From Amborella trichopoda (lineage: Eukaryota; Streptophyta; Magnoliopsida; Amborellales; Amborellaceae): 64,000 nt of DNA. The stretch lies in NCBI RefSeq assembly GCF_000471905.2, contig NW_006498572.1, positions 828,238 through 892,237 of the forward strand, given 5' to 3'. The notes under the pieces were generated by a model that was not told the origin of the DNA, made no database searches, and saw only the letters and a program-made list of their open reading frames with translations. A program made the position numbers and the translations under genes. Below are positions 34,501-46,100 of the stretch, one piece after another. Each line of letters opens with the position of its first letter. The first letter of the stretch is position 1.

Positions 34501-36967
34501 TCGTCTAGAGATGAGCTGGTAGATCGTAGGTGGATGCAGATCCTTGAATTTTCTTGTTCGACTCGTGATTTACAACGCCCACTGGTTGTTTGGTTTTTGA
34601 GGTATTTCCCACTCTTTCATCGAGAGTATCGACCATCAATTGAATGGGTTTGAAAGCTCGGCCTCTTCGGGTTAAGGAGTAGACCTCGCCAGTCTGTAGC
34701 TCGATAGGGTCCGCCCTAGCAAGAGTAATGGGAGAAACCTTTTTATTAGTCCTGACCATATCAATCTTTAGTGTGTCATCTTCATCATATCGGTCTCATT
34801 TGGGAAGGTTATTGAGGTTTGGTGATGAAGGGCTTCCTCTTAGGAGGCTCGAAAGATATTCTTCGGGTTCTTGAAACTGATGATCACAAGCCAATATGAA
34901 CTGATTGGGATCCTCTTCTTCCTCTTTGCACTCAGTCATGTGAATGACAACGTTCTCTTTTGAGTTGTCTTGAGATCTTGACATTTCGGTCATTGTGACC
35001 ATATTTTTAAGAGGAGAATTTTTGAAGATACCCATCTTTTGATTAGGTTCTTCGACAGGTTGATTTCTAGGTGCGACAGTGATGTTCCCCCTATTGATTA
35101 ATCCTTGAATCACCCGTTTCAAATATATGCAGTTTTGAGTATCATGAGCATGGTTTTGAAGCTATTTGCACCACCTGCTCTTATCCATGACTTGAAATGG
35201 TGGTTTAGATGGTGGCAGGAGATAAACCATATTCTTAGCCAATAGTAATTCCAACACGTTTTCTAATGTGTCTTTGAGAGGGGTAAAATTATCCTCTCAC
35301 CTTTGGTTATTATTTTTAGCATTGGCTCTAGGCTGACACCTTCGATTTTAATTTTGATTGTTGTGTGAGCAGCTAAACCTTGGGCCAATCCGTTAACGAG
35401 GATCTCATTAACCTGACTGGAAGCATTCCCCTTGTTTTTGTTCTTATTTTGTGGAGCTGTTATCGGCATGTTTTCGGGATTGGTGTTGAGGGGTGTCCCT
35501 TTGGCTCTTCTATGTCATGCCACTCACTCGATCATGGAGTCGAAAGAGTGGGGAATAAGACCTTGGTCGAAGAAGGTCTTGTACTCGGGAGCAGCATTCT
35601 CTAAGACTATGGAGATCTTGGCTGGGTCTGTAAGTGCACATTCTATGACCTGCATTGCCGCCTCGCGGACTCGATCGATGAAATCCTTGCCGGATTCTCT
35701 TGAGTTTTGTTTTGTTGCACTGATTTCGCCCAGAGAGAGAGGTCTTGGTGTCGACCAGTGGTAGTGAGAGGCGAATAGGTTGAACATTTCGTCTGGAGTG
35801 ATGTGTGGTCGAGCGGACTTCGGTCTCTGATGCCAGTTCAAGGCCTGACAGGTCAATGTTTGTGAAAAGATGGCTTTCAGTTGGTTAGGCCTGTCTCGCA
35901 AAGCTCGAATGGAGAAGAGGTACACGTTGAGGTGAGTACCTGGATTGCTCTTCCTATTGAACTTGTTTCTAAATTCTGGGATGACAAATCCCAAGGGAAG
36001 GTCTTCCATGCCTTCAAGGGTCTCATGAACATAGGCCTTCGGGGGTAGAATTTAATGCATGCCCATTCTTGCAAGCATATCCTGCATTGCTTTTAAGGTG
36101 CCTTCTTGTTGAGTATTTAGCATGGCAGTAGGCCCACTGTTTGGTGGGTTCCAAAGCATAAATTGATAAGTTGAAACTTGGGGTATATGTTGACTTGCAT
36201 GGGCATGAGATTGATGAGCCACAGTCACCGGGGCGGTTGGATACATTGGTGCTTGAGAGGCGTACCGACCCATAGATGTTGCCACCGGTTGCGAAAATTG
36301 CACTATTTGTTAGACCAAATGAACTAGAGGGACAGATTGAAGAATCAGCCGACTCAACTGTGCTAAGGGTTGACCTATACCACTAACTTGGTTTGGGATC
36401 GGCCCGTAATCTGGGGCATGAACAATGTAACCTAGGTCAACTAGATTTTTGAGGGTAGCTTGGACGCCTATCTCGCTTGAGGGTCTTTTTGAGTCAACAC
36501 CTCTACTTGATACAGTGTTCAAGACATCATGAGCTATACTCTGGTGGCTCGAGGTTGGGTTAGATACCCAAGACCTAGGTGGGTCTTGTTTTTGAGATCG
36601 TTGAACCTCAAGAGTTATCTTGGTTTGAGTTACAGGAATTGGCTTTAGATGTTGCATGAATTTCTTCCCTCACTCGACTTCTACTTTGGTTGCCTAAAAT
36701 CCCCTGTAGGACGACACCTGGTCGGACTCCCTGACTATTCAAGGTTTTTCGGGCGGAGCCATCTTTTCGGGCCACATAGATCTTAGGATTAGGAGTGGAT
36801 GCTTGGGACTCTGCCTCTAATTGGAGACTTGGGCATTGAATAATGGATTGTCCTGAAGTCTGTCGATAACTCCAAGGGATTGCAACATACTGGTCCTTAG
36901 GTTTGGGCAGGCTAGGCTAAGAGTCGGCCGTGGAGCAGTCATCATGGTCGCCTTGAGTCACTGACAT
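34501..36967 (-). pseudogene. Tat-1 gag (broken)
   Basis: Starts at the ATG 36965-36967 (MSVTQGDHDD), the first Met after the leader, with a TAG 16 codons on. The Retrotrans_gag core lies at 36050-35530: GMEDLPLGFVIPEFRNKF, LNVYLFSIRALRD and GKDFIDRVREAA are visible, with one stop near 36055. It is followed by a basic stretch and a zinc-knuckle-like WCK...NHAHDTQNC at about 35175-35120 containing a stop. 34800-35122 is acidic. The knuckle spacing fits C-x3-H-x4-H-x4-C only after allowing for decay. Confidence 0.8.
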
Positions 36968-38030
36968 GGTGATTGATTTGACTGGGTTTTAAAATCTAGA
37001 CTTAGGTAAGATCTAAACTCAACGACTTAAGGCAAACTTGCCCTGACACTAGGGGCAAAAACCGTAGCTAAGACATAGGCTATGACTAGACTAGAACCTA
37101 GACTTACTAGACTCAATGGATTTTGGTTAAGACCCTGAACTAAGGTAAGCCTAGTCAAGCTCTAGAGGCAACTCTTAAGCTTAGACATATGATAGAACCT
37201 AGACTAAGATCTAGACTAGATTGTGCACGAGTCTCGGCTCGGACCAAGAGTGGGTCTAGGTTTGGAGGGGTAAGCAAACCTAATCTATTTTATTTTTTTA
37301 TCTTTTTAATTTTGATGAAACACAGTTAAAATAAGCATGGCGAAAGAAGGTAAAATATGATTTCATTCAAAATTAACAAACTAAAATAAAATAAAAAATT
37401 ACAGAAACAGAACAGATCTATCTGAAGCAAAATATTTTTTTTATATTTTTAAAACTTTTATTTTAGGTAAAAAATTGGTCAAAATGGAGCCAAAAGTCCC
37501 TAGAATGATCCCGGAGGATCCCAGAAATTTTCTGGGACACTTGCAGTTGGCCGACCCAGGCGGCACTACTGGTGTCGCCATTGCAGGTGGGCGACATGGC
37601 TGGCGTCGCCCAAAAAAATAAATTTCTTATTTGTTTTATATTTTTATCGTTTTAATCTTGATAAAATAAGGCTACATTAAACTTGAAAGAAGAAGGAAAT
37701 AAAAATATTTATGATGAAATAAATTAAACTAAAGTAAAATAGAAAAGTCTAGATTGAACTAAAAAATATTTTTTTACATATTTTAAAAAGTTTATTTTGA
37801 TCTGAATTTTTTTGTGTAGCCACAAACGTGTCACTAGAATAGATCCACAAAGATGCAAAGGTTTCTGAGACCTTTGAATTTGGGCGACACTGGGAGGGTC
37901 ACCTAGAAAAAACAGGGTTTTGGAGCATCGAAACCTTCAATTCTAGTCAGAACCAACTTTTGGGACCTTTTGTGATCGAAAATAGTGAATAAAAATCGTA
38001 TTTTGAAGCTTGGATCAAGCTCGAAATAGC
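36968..38030 (-). mobile_element. Tat-1 5' leader
   Basis: About 1.1 kb between PBS and gag, with GGGCGACAYYGG-like repeats near 37550-37620 and 37890. No reading frame of interest. Confidence 0.6.
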
Positions 38031-38046
38031 CCTACGGAGGGTACCA
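38031..38046 (-). other. Tat-1 primer binding site (candidate)
   Basis: TGGTACCCTCCGTAGG on the minus strand begins three bases after the 5' LTR. The TGGT start suits pairing with a tRNA ending ACCA. I cannot name the tRNA. Confidence 0.5.
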
Positions 38047-38049
38047 AAC

Positions 38050-39255
38050 TGTTTACAATGAAAATTTGACAGATCTTTTGATGAAGATCTCTCAAATTTT
38101 AACACCTTAAACTAATTAAAAATATGTAAATAAAGTGATAGAGAAAGTGGGACAGATTGAATTCAGATTTGAGGCCAAATTTGCCTGGAAACGAGCAGAT
38201 CTACTTTCAGATCTGTGGCAGAGCCAGCATGATCTAGAGCATTAAAATACGATTTTTAAGACAAGTTAACAAATAAAAAATAAGTAAAATAAGAAAAAAA
38301 GGAAAAAGAAGAAGAAATAGAGAGGAAGAAATAATTCCAAACCAGGCCAGATGGCCCAGAATTCTCGAGTTTCGAGGGCTTGCCCGTATAAAAAACAGTC
38401 CTCTTTGCCTCTCTGATTCGGATCTTGACCAGCAGATCTCTGGTGTAAAGGGTTAGATCTAGGGTTGTTGTGCCCTAATTCTAATTTTGATCTAGGATTT
38501 TTGTGCTCTAGATCTAGGTTTTCTCAGTCTTGAGGGTTAGGACTTCAGGAGGCTAAGGTTTCTATCTTCTCTAGAGTTTTCAATCTAAAAATATTTCTAA
38601 AGCTATCGGTCTTCAAGGGCCAGGAGGAGAATTTCCTTCATTTTCTAAGGGTTTTGTGATCTCTAGATGTTGAATATGAATTATGAGATTTTCTCTAAAT
38701 GTTTTAGGATTTTTGGGGATTTGGCCTAAATTTTTAGGAATTTTCTAAGGGGTTTTATTATTTTTGGGTAATTTTCCTAGTTTTGGGAATTTTTAAGGTT
38801 TTTTTCTCTTTTTCTCTCTCCTTTTGGGTTAGGGAGAGGGGGTATTTATAAGATTCAATTTGTCATTTTTTCTAAATTTTTTGGAGTTTTTTTGGAATTT
38901 TTTGGATTTATCTTGAAGTTTTAACCTTATATAATTAAAGAAAATATGTTTACTACGTCATCAGATACATTGAATGCGTCGTCAGCCCATGTCTAGGCCT
39001 GTTGGGCCAGTTACAGCCCGGCCCGCGGCCCGATAGTTGGGTGTCACAAGGACTAAATTATCATTTATTATATCATATTATACGTAGGTCCGATTCAGGC
39101 GATTCTTAGACCGATGGAAAGCTCTTGGGCTCTATTTCTAATTAGAAGAGGATTTTAGTGATTTTGGGTTAATTAAAGTGGGTCTACTAGGATAATGTAG
39201 TAATAAGGGTTCAAAAAATTATAGATTTTGCCTGATTTAAAATGGAGTATCTACA
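38050..39255 (-). mobile_element. Tat-1 5' LTR
   Basis: 1206 bp, plus-sense ends TGTTTACAATG...GGAGTATCTACA. Matches 25858-27073 with scattered substitutions and small indels. Confidence 0.9.
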
Positions 39256-40040
39256 CGCATAACAGGTCCAAAGTCATGGTTGACTTAACCTTCTTGGGGC
39301 ATCTTTGGTTTGTTGGAGTGACTTTCTTGTTTTTTTATTTTGGATGGTCAATTGAAGAGCCTTTGGTCGGCGCTCGTCTGCGTCGTGCACCAGTTATTCC
39401 TTGGTGGGTAGGGTACCTTAGTTTATCGAGGTGACCAGCTTTGGGTATAACCCCTACCCACTGTTAGCAATCTCGCGTAATATGTCCAAAGTCATGGCTT
39501 ACTTAGCCTTCTTGGGGCGTCTCCAACATTTTTGGAGTGCGTTTAGTAACCTCTTGGGAATGATTCTCTTCTTCATGAGACTTGTTTTGCCTTCTTGGCG
39601 AGTCTTTCGTCTTTCGAGTCCTTTTTACGAATGGACTCAAGCTGGAAGAATTTTTTCCTTGAAGCTCATATTTTTGGATTCTGGTATTGTGACACCATGA
39701 ATTTTTCTTTTGAGCATGGGCTGAAGCCGCCTATTGAGGTGAATGCTGCATCAACCTGTTTATTAGTCCAAGTGTCCCTTGTGGATTTTCGCTTGCACTT
39801 GGGAAGCGAAACCGTAGAGACGGTTTTCACCAAGTTATTTTTTTATTTGGGGCTCTTTTACCCATGACCTTTCGGCCATGTCCACCTTTATTTTTCCATT
39901 TTTGCTCACGATGCCCTTTCAGGGTTTTCACCGTGCCCAGGTTTTATTCATGGAACTTTTTACTCATGGTTTTGTGACCGTGACCATGCCCATCCGTCAT
40001 TTTAGCTCATAGTGTTCCCTTGACCGGGTATATACCATGC
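39256..40040 (-). mobile_element. Gyp-2 3' region, right of Tat-1
   Basis: Continues the Gyp-2 sequence interrupted at 25857. The first five bases, CGCAT, are the right Tat-1 target duplication. It carries a second copy (39335-39510) of the block present at 25720-25857, then runs in parallel with Gyp-1 18540-19090. No gene seen. Confidence 0.75.
39335..39510 (-). repeat. Local tandem duplication in Gyp-2 containing an unoccupied Tat-1 target
   Basis: TATAACCCCTACCCACTGTT followed by AGCAATCT repeats the sequence directly left of Tat-1 (25826-25852). Here it continues CGCGTAATATGTCCAAAGTC without an insertion, so this is the empty version of the insertion site. Period about 217 bases. Confidence 0.75.
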
Positions 40041-40042
40041 CC

Positions 40043-40093
<51 letters not shown>

Positions 40094-40106
40094 TATTTAT
40101 TTATTT
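40043..40106. repeat. (TTA)n / (TTTA)n microsatellite
   Basis: About 16 TTA triplets followed by three TTTA units. Confidence 0.95.
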
Positions 40107-40129
40107 TGATTTGTGAAGGCATGTTTAGG

Positions 40130-41160
40130 GTCATGCTTTCGGGACCTGTATAAAGCAGTAAGGACGTGCACTATGGTTTAAGGTCATACAGCTGGACCGT
40201 GGTGGAGATGGATGGCAGTTTGTTGAGGCCATATAGTGAGTGTGGCGATGGTTTTAGCTCTCTTTGGGTAGATGGCAAGAGGCTACTTTTGAAAGATGGA
40301 TGATGAAAGGTGGGTGAAAATTGGTGACCCACTAGCTTACGACGAGTATGGGTGGCGAGATGGTTCATTGGTTTGTGAGCATGGGTGAGATTCATTGGGA
40401 ATGATGATGATGAAATGAATGGATTCACAGGAGAGGTAATGAAGATGATGCGCTCACACGAACGGGTCGGTTAGGGAAGACGTGCCTGAAAATGCATGTA
40501 AAAGGTGTCTGCGTGTATGAGGGGGTGAGTTTAAAGTCATACCTCTTGGACCTGTGCATAGCAATTTAACGTCATGCGGTCAGGATGTGCACTATAGTTT
40601 AAGGTCATATAGCTTGCACGGTAGTTATGTAATTTAAAGTCATACAACTAGGACCATGTAGTTTAATGTCGTGCAACTTAGACCTCCACTATAGTTTAAC
40701 GTCATATAGTTTGGACCTTGATGCTAAGACTTTTATCGTCATGCAGCTACGACGTGCACTATGGTTTAAGGTCATATAGCTTGGATCATGGTGCTAAGCC
40801 TTTTATCGTCATGCAACTAGGACGTGCACTATAGTTTAAGGTCATATAGCTTGGACCGTGGTTATGCAGTTTAAAGTCATACAACGAGGACCATATAGTT
40901 TAGGTCGTGCAACTCTGACCTTTGCTACAGTTTAAGGTCATATAGTTTGGACTGTGGTGCTAAGCCTTTTATCTTCATGCAGCTAGGACGTGCACTATGG
41001 TTTAAGGTCATATAGTTTCGACTTATGCAATTTAGAGTCGTGCAGCTAAACCTATAGTCTATGGTCGTATAGTTTGGACCATGCAAATTAGGGTCGTGCA
41101 CCTGAACCAAAGCTATATATTTTAAGGTCATGCAGCTAGGACCGCGGTGTGGGTCGTCAT
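40130..41160 (-). repeat. Tandem repeat array of Gyp-2 (about 30-45 bp units, with higher-order pattern)
   Basis: Repeated GCACTATAGTTTAAGGTCAT, ATAGCTTGGACCGTGGT, GCAGTTTAAAGTCATACAAC and GGACCATG. Composite units of roughly 110-130 bases recur between 40560 and 41010. Homologous to 19540-20390 in Gyp-1. Confidence 0.8.
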
Positions 41161-41199
41161 GTGGGTGACAGTGCATGGGGAATAAGTCTGTAGATGTGA

Positions 41200-41520
41200 A
41201 TCTGACTCCCTGGGGATAAAATAGTTAAGATCGGAAAGGGGTTATGATGGGAAGACTGGCTTCATTAGGGATAATGGGAACATGTGTGGGTGCCTTATAG
41301 GTGAAAAATGGTACTCAAATCCTAAGTGTGATGCAGACCCACTAAGGATTGCAGTGGTAAAAATGACCCTAACTCCATTAGGGATAATGAGCTGTAGTAC
41401 AATTATGACTCCTACCAGGGATGAGAAGTCATGGCTTGAGTAGAACGACCTAGGTACCACTTCGCTGGGGATAATAGGTCACGATCAAGGTGCAACTCTA
41501 CTGGGGATAATAGTAGTAAG
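41200..41520 (-). repeat. GGGATAAT repeats
   Basis: CTGGGGATAA, TTAGGGATAATGG, TTAGGGATAATGAG, CCAGGGATGAG, CTGGGGATAATAGG and CTGGGGATAATAG recur about every 50-130 bases. No gene. Confidence 0.6.
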
Positions 41521-41559
41521 ATGCACACAACTTTTAGCATGGAGCGTGTGGCAATGGAC

Positions 41560-42020
41560 TGTTTAGAACACAGCCTACGTTGAGAATGTCCACCACTATT
41601 CCTTGGACAAAGCGTTTTGAAAACCCAGCCGGTGTTAACAACGTCCACCACTATTCCTTGGATACTTAGCCGGCACTGAGAATGTCCACCACTGTTCCTT
41701 GGAAACTCAATCAGCGGTGAGCCTTTTTAAAAAACAGTCGGCACTGAGAACGTCCACCACTATTCCTTGGACACTCAGCCAGCGCTGATCCTTTTGAAAA
41801 CGTGGCCGGTGCTTAGAACGTCCACCACTGTTCCTTAGATACTCAGCAGACGCTGAGCCTTTTGAAAATGTAGTCGACGCTGAGAATGTTCAACTACTAT
41901 CTCTTGAACACTCAGCCGGTGCTGTGTCGTTAAGAATACAAGCGGCGCTGGGGTTACTCAAAACACCGTCGGCACTAGGTAGTTTTGACAACATAGCTGG
42001 TGCTGGGCATTGATTAGTGT
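41560..42020 (+). repeat. Minisatellite left of the antisense promoter region
   Basis: Imperfect units of about 55-60 bases containing GAACGTCCACCACTATTCCT, TGGACACTCAGCCGGCGCTG and AGCCTTTTGAAAA. Later units lose the CCACTATTCC part. Confidence 0.8.
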
Positions 42021-42197
42021 TCAGGCTCTGACCTGAGCCTGAGCCGATTTTGGTCTCTTGTTGCATAGGATTTCGTGGGCGACGGTTAAAAAATTTTTCC
42101 TTAGGCCTCAGGACAAAACCTGACCCAGTCCGGCCCATTGACGTTTGGCCTCCTTGGCTAAGGTTGGCAATAAGGGCATTTGAAGGAAGGCTCCTCC

Positions 42198-42205
42198 TAT
42201 ATAAG
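42198..42205 (+). promoter_or_regulatory. TATA-like box upstream of antisense PMD gene
   Basis: TATATAAG within CTCCTATATAAGGGGG on the plus strand, about 960 bases before the ATG at 43160 and in non-repeated sequence (42030-42770) between two minisatellite blocks. Role as the promoter of the antisense gene is inferred from strand and position. Confidence 0.45.
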
Positions 42206-42774
42206 GGGGTAAAATCCCCATTTTGATTATTTCACTGAAGGTAAAATGACTTAGGGTGAAAATTTTGGTTTAAACGGTGAGGTGCTTCGGCAAACACAAA
42301 GTCTTCCGACTGGGTTAGCGGGAGGTTGCCAGTAAGCAGGGGAGGTTTCGGTCGAGCAAGGAGGGAAGGCCGCACTTTGCATAAGTTTGCTAGGGAAACA
42401 GGGAACTTCGGTCATTGTTTTGAGGGTCCGAAAGAGGGAAAGAAGGGACAAAAGTCGTAGCAGAGGGTTGCCCAGGGATTTCCGTGGGATTATGCAGTGT
42501 TCCGGAGGGAGAAGGTGATTTTCCTGGTGACTTGGAGAAAACTTGCAGAGGTTTCTCGGTAGTGAAGAGAGCTTTCAGAGGAAATCTGAAGGGCTTGAGG
42601 AGACAGATCGCCACTGAAAGCTGGACGGTTGCAGGGAAGGCGAACAGTTGTCGTTCCACCCGTGTAAGGCCAAGACGTGGTGGTAGTTGTTTGGTAGCGT
42701 TGCAGAGATCAAGGTGACGCATGCAGGATCTATAGCACGTGTGAGAGATTTGATCCCGAGCGACAACTATATTT

Positions 42775-43105
42775 TAGAAACTCAGTCGGCACTAAATGTT
42801 AGCAAACACAGTCGACACTGAGCGCTTAGCCCACATAGCTGTCGTTAAGTCTTGAGTGCTCAATCGGCGCTAGACCTCTGAAAGTACACCTGGAGCTGGG
42901 CCTTTAGAGACAAAGTCGGCGCTAAGCTTCAAAAAACGCAACCGATGATAAGCTTATGAGAACCCAACCGTTGCTAGGGTTTTGAAAACCCCAGTCAACG
43001 CTAAGCTTTTGAAAACCCAACCAGTGCTAGACTTCTGAAAACCCAGCCAACATTAGGCTTCTGAAAACTCAGCCAGTGCTAGGCTTTTGAAATCCCAGCT
43101 GGCAA
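42775..43105 (+). repeat. Minisatellite right of the antisense promoter region, about 30 bp x 11
   Basis: Units of the type AACCCAGCCAGTGCTAGGC followed by TTCTGAA. The CAGYCGGCGCT core is shared with the array at 41560-42020, so the two blocks are one family split by unique sequence. Confidence 0.8.
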
Positions 43106-43159
43106 TTAACCAGTGTCTCAACAATTTTCCTTTGACCGTGAACCCTTGGATCTCTTACA

Positions 43160-46100
43160 ATGGCTGAAGCTTCTTACCAAATTCTCGACATAAAGAACCT
43201 TCCCAAGGAAGGAGAAGTTGGCACCAATGATTTTACCGGTGCGGCTCTAGTAAGGGGCGAGCCCATTTAGCTGACAGAGCCAGTATGTAAGCCAGAGTGG
43301 CCTCTGAGAGTCATTTTCATCACCGACCCGGTTCATGATGAAGTCCGGAGTGATAATGATGGAAATGTGAGTATCGAAGAAGGGGTGACGCTTCTTCATT
43401 GCATGCATAGGAACATAGCTTCTGAGGAAAACTTGCCCACCATCGGAAAGCAAATGGTGCAAACAAAGGGGCTAATATGGTCGGGCAAGGGCCTTCGAGT
43501 ACAGGTGGAGCACCAATATCTAAAGGGATACTCTTCCTGGACCACCAGGGTGTTAGTGTCATACAAGAGCATTCTTAAACGTGCTTCACTGCTGGCAGCG
43601 GTTCAGTGCTTAGCTAGTTACTATGATCTATGTTCTAATACTGTCAAGATGTTTCTCGAGACGTGGAGCCATGTTAGCAGCACCTGACATTTTGTGTATG
43701 GGGAAGCAGGAATGTCCTCGCTAGATCTTCATTTTATTGGGGGTCTCCCACTGATCGGGGCCATGTATGACGATTTCGTGCCCCAAAATTCAGTCATCTT
43801 TGGTGGTGCTAGCTTGGGAGGAGAGGAGCCACCTGCTAGTCTTCAAAATACTTTCGAGTTTTATCAATTACTTCATGCTCAATCTGGCAACGGTTGGGTA
43901 ACTTTCACCGAATGGGTGAAATTCTTTACGGGGAATATCCTGAAGGCAGTCAGAGTACTCCAAGAGGGAAGGGGAAGGAAGTTGCAAAGGAGAGACCTCC
44001 CATGTACCAACCTGAGACCAGCGACGATCGTGTCTTGTTGGCTGCATATTTGGCCCTATTTTTATGCAAATTCGTGCTCCCTGGAGGGGCAGATGGCATT
44101 CTTCCAGACACCTTCTATGTAGCCTGTGACATGGCAAGAGGGCGTGAATACGCCCTTGCTCAATCAGTCATGTGCAATATATACCATATATACATGGCAA
44201 GAGGGCGTGAATACGAACTGGGGAAGGAGCTGGATGGTGCTCTTACTACTATTAGGGAGCTCATGTTCATCCTGAGCCTTAAAGGGGGAGTTTTATCCTA
44301 TCGGACCCCTCTTAACGCCAGATTAGAGGGGTATTTCCCTCCTCGCTTTGCCTGTCAGCATGGGCTTGATCAGGGCATCCCCTTCTCCGTGTTTTTCGAA
44401 AAGCTCCTGGGGAAAGTAATCATAGGGAAGACAGAAGAGCTTGGCACTCTGAGAGAGTGCTGGCCGTCAGGACATAAACAGACCGCATGGTCCACATATC
44501 TAGAGATGACAGAAATAAGCAAATATGTGATACCTCATTTCGGTAGAAGGGTCAGGGTGACCAAGGCATATGCAAACTGGTGGAGGATCACCAGCAAGGG
44601 ATACTAAGATGAAGATCACCCTTAGAAAGGGGAGCACGGTAACTGGCGCTAGGAGACAAAGAAGGACGCTGGATACTCCTACCCATGGTGAGGTTTTTGT
44701 CCTGGGGTATCCTTTGAACTGAGAGGCTCTTGGAATTTCTCGATAGATAGCGGCTGATGATGCCTCATCGCAATTCCTCACCATCAAACAAAGAACTGGG
44801 AGCATCTTTGACAAACACAATTATGTCTTCGAATGGAGTGAGGGGCGAAAGGTCCCAGGTCATGAGGGGCGTCCTATTCAGGACTTAAACAAACTGATCG
44901 GCACCGGTCCTCATAGTAGATTGCTGGAGGCCCTTCTCAAGAGGGAGTTCTGCGGCGGCTCCTCCTTCAGTCGAAGGGAGGAAAAGGAAGTGTTCTACCA
45001 CTACTAGTACTTGTGCACCGACTCAGAGTGGTAAACGTGCTTGAAGGAGCAGGGGTGCCAAACTTCCTGTGATTTTGGAATCAGGAGGTAGCCCTCCTTC
45101 TTCTGATTCATTAGCATCTCCTCCAGTATCACCTTCTGTGCGTTCTCCACCATCTTCTGTATCTCCTTAATTGTTTCTTCATCTTCAGAGACTGAAGCAA
45201 ATGACTCCGGCCCTTCTAAGCTCATTGTTATTGCTTCGAACCGAGAAATAATTGTGGAACTTGGGGAGTTGCCCCTAAGTCCAAGGGTAGTTCCTGAGTC
45301 AGATCCAGCTCGCATGGAGACCAACGAGGCTGAAGGCCTTGGGGCGATTTCTCTAAGACGGGAATCTGATAATGATGTGGCCTCCGTTCTTGACAGGTTT
45401 AGTGCTCCGACTGAAGCAGGGATGGTGTCTTAAGAGGAAGGGCCTGTGACTCATGATGCCCATGAGTGTCAAGAGGCTGCTGCCCCCGAGGGCACAGATC
45501 GTGAAGATGAAGGGGCTGAGCTTTTCATGGCTAAGGTTCTGGCTGTTGAGGGCGGAGGCCAGATGGAAGGAACCATGGCTGAGGCTGGATCGGTGATTGG
45601 CGAAGGCCAAAGAGAAGAGGCAGTTCCTGAACTGGCCAATGCTAACATGGCAGTTCAGGAGGGTGAGAAACAGGGGGAGGAGGCTTCTTTGGAGCCCACT
45701 GGGACAGAAGTGGAGGCCTCAATAGGCGTGGGAGAAGGCGACGAGGCTGCTATTGAAGAATCTAGGCAGGTCGACGCTGGGGCTTCCTCCGAGTCTGAGG
45801 TGCACGATGTTCTAAAGCTTGCCGTCATTTTAGAAGAGCAGGTAGCTCAGATGGTTATCATTTCAATAAGCCCGGTCCTTGAAGCCAAAATCTCTTCAGC
45901 AGTAGCAATCCCAGTAGCATCAACTAAGCCCATTCTTAGCAGAGTTTCTGGTGTGATTGCAGGTATGCTTCGTGCAGGCCTTTAGGGTTTAAGGGAGCTG
46001 CCTTTCGATGAGCTGGGCGAGGCTTTGGCCAAGCTTAGGGAATTTTCTACCATGACTACTATGGTTGGGAGTGCGCCAGAAGTCCTTTCCCATTTTGAAT

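Larger units (their letters stand above)
25858..39255 (-). mobile_element. Tat-1, Tat-lineage Ty3/gypsy element (degenerate)
   Basis: About 13.4 kb: 5' LTR 38050-39255, PBS, gag, PR, RT, RNase H, archaeal-type RNase H, integrase, long 3' UTR with tandem repeats, PPT, 3' LTR 25858-27073. In its own sense the LTR starts TGTAGACACC, preceded by AAAGAGGGGCAAC, a common Tat-type pair. The extra RNase H between RT-RH and integrase also marks the Tat lineage. Target duplication CATGT/CGCAT is discussed in the findings. Many stops and frame changes make it inactive, though one such copy shows the full gene order. Confidence 0.9.
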
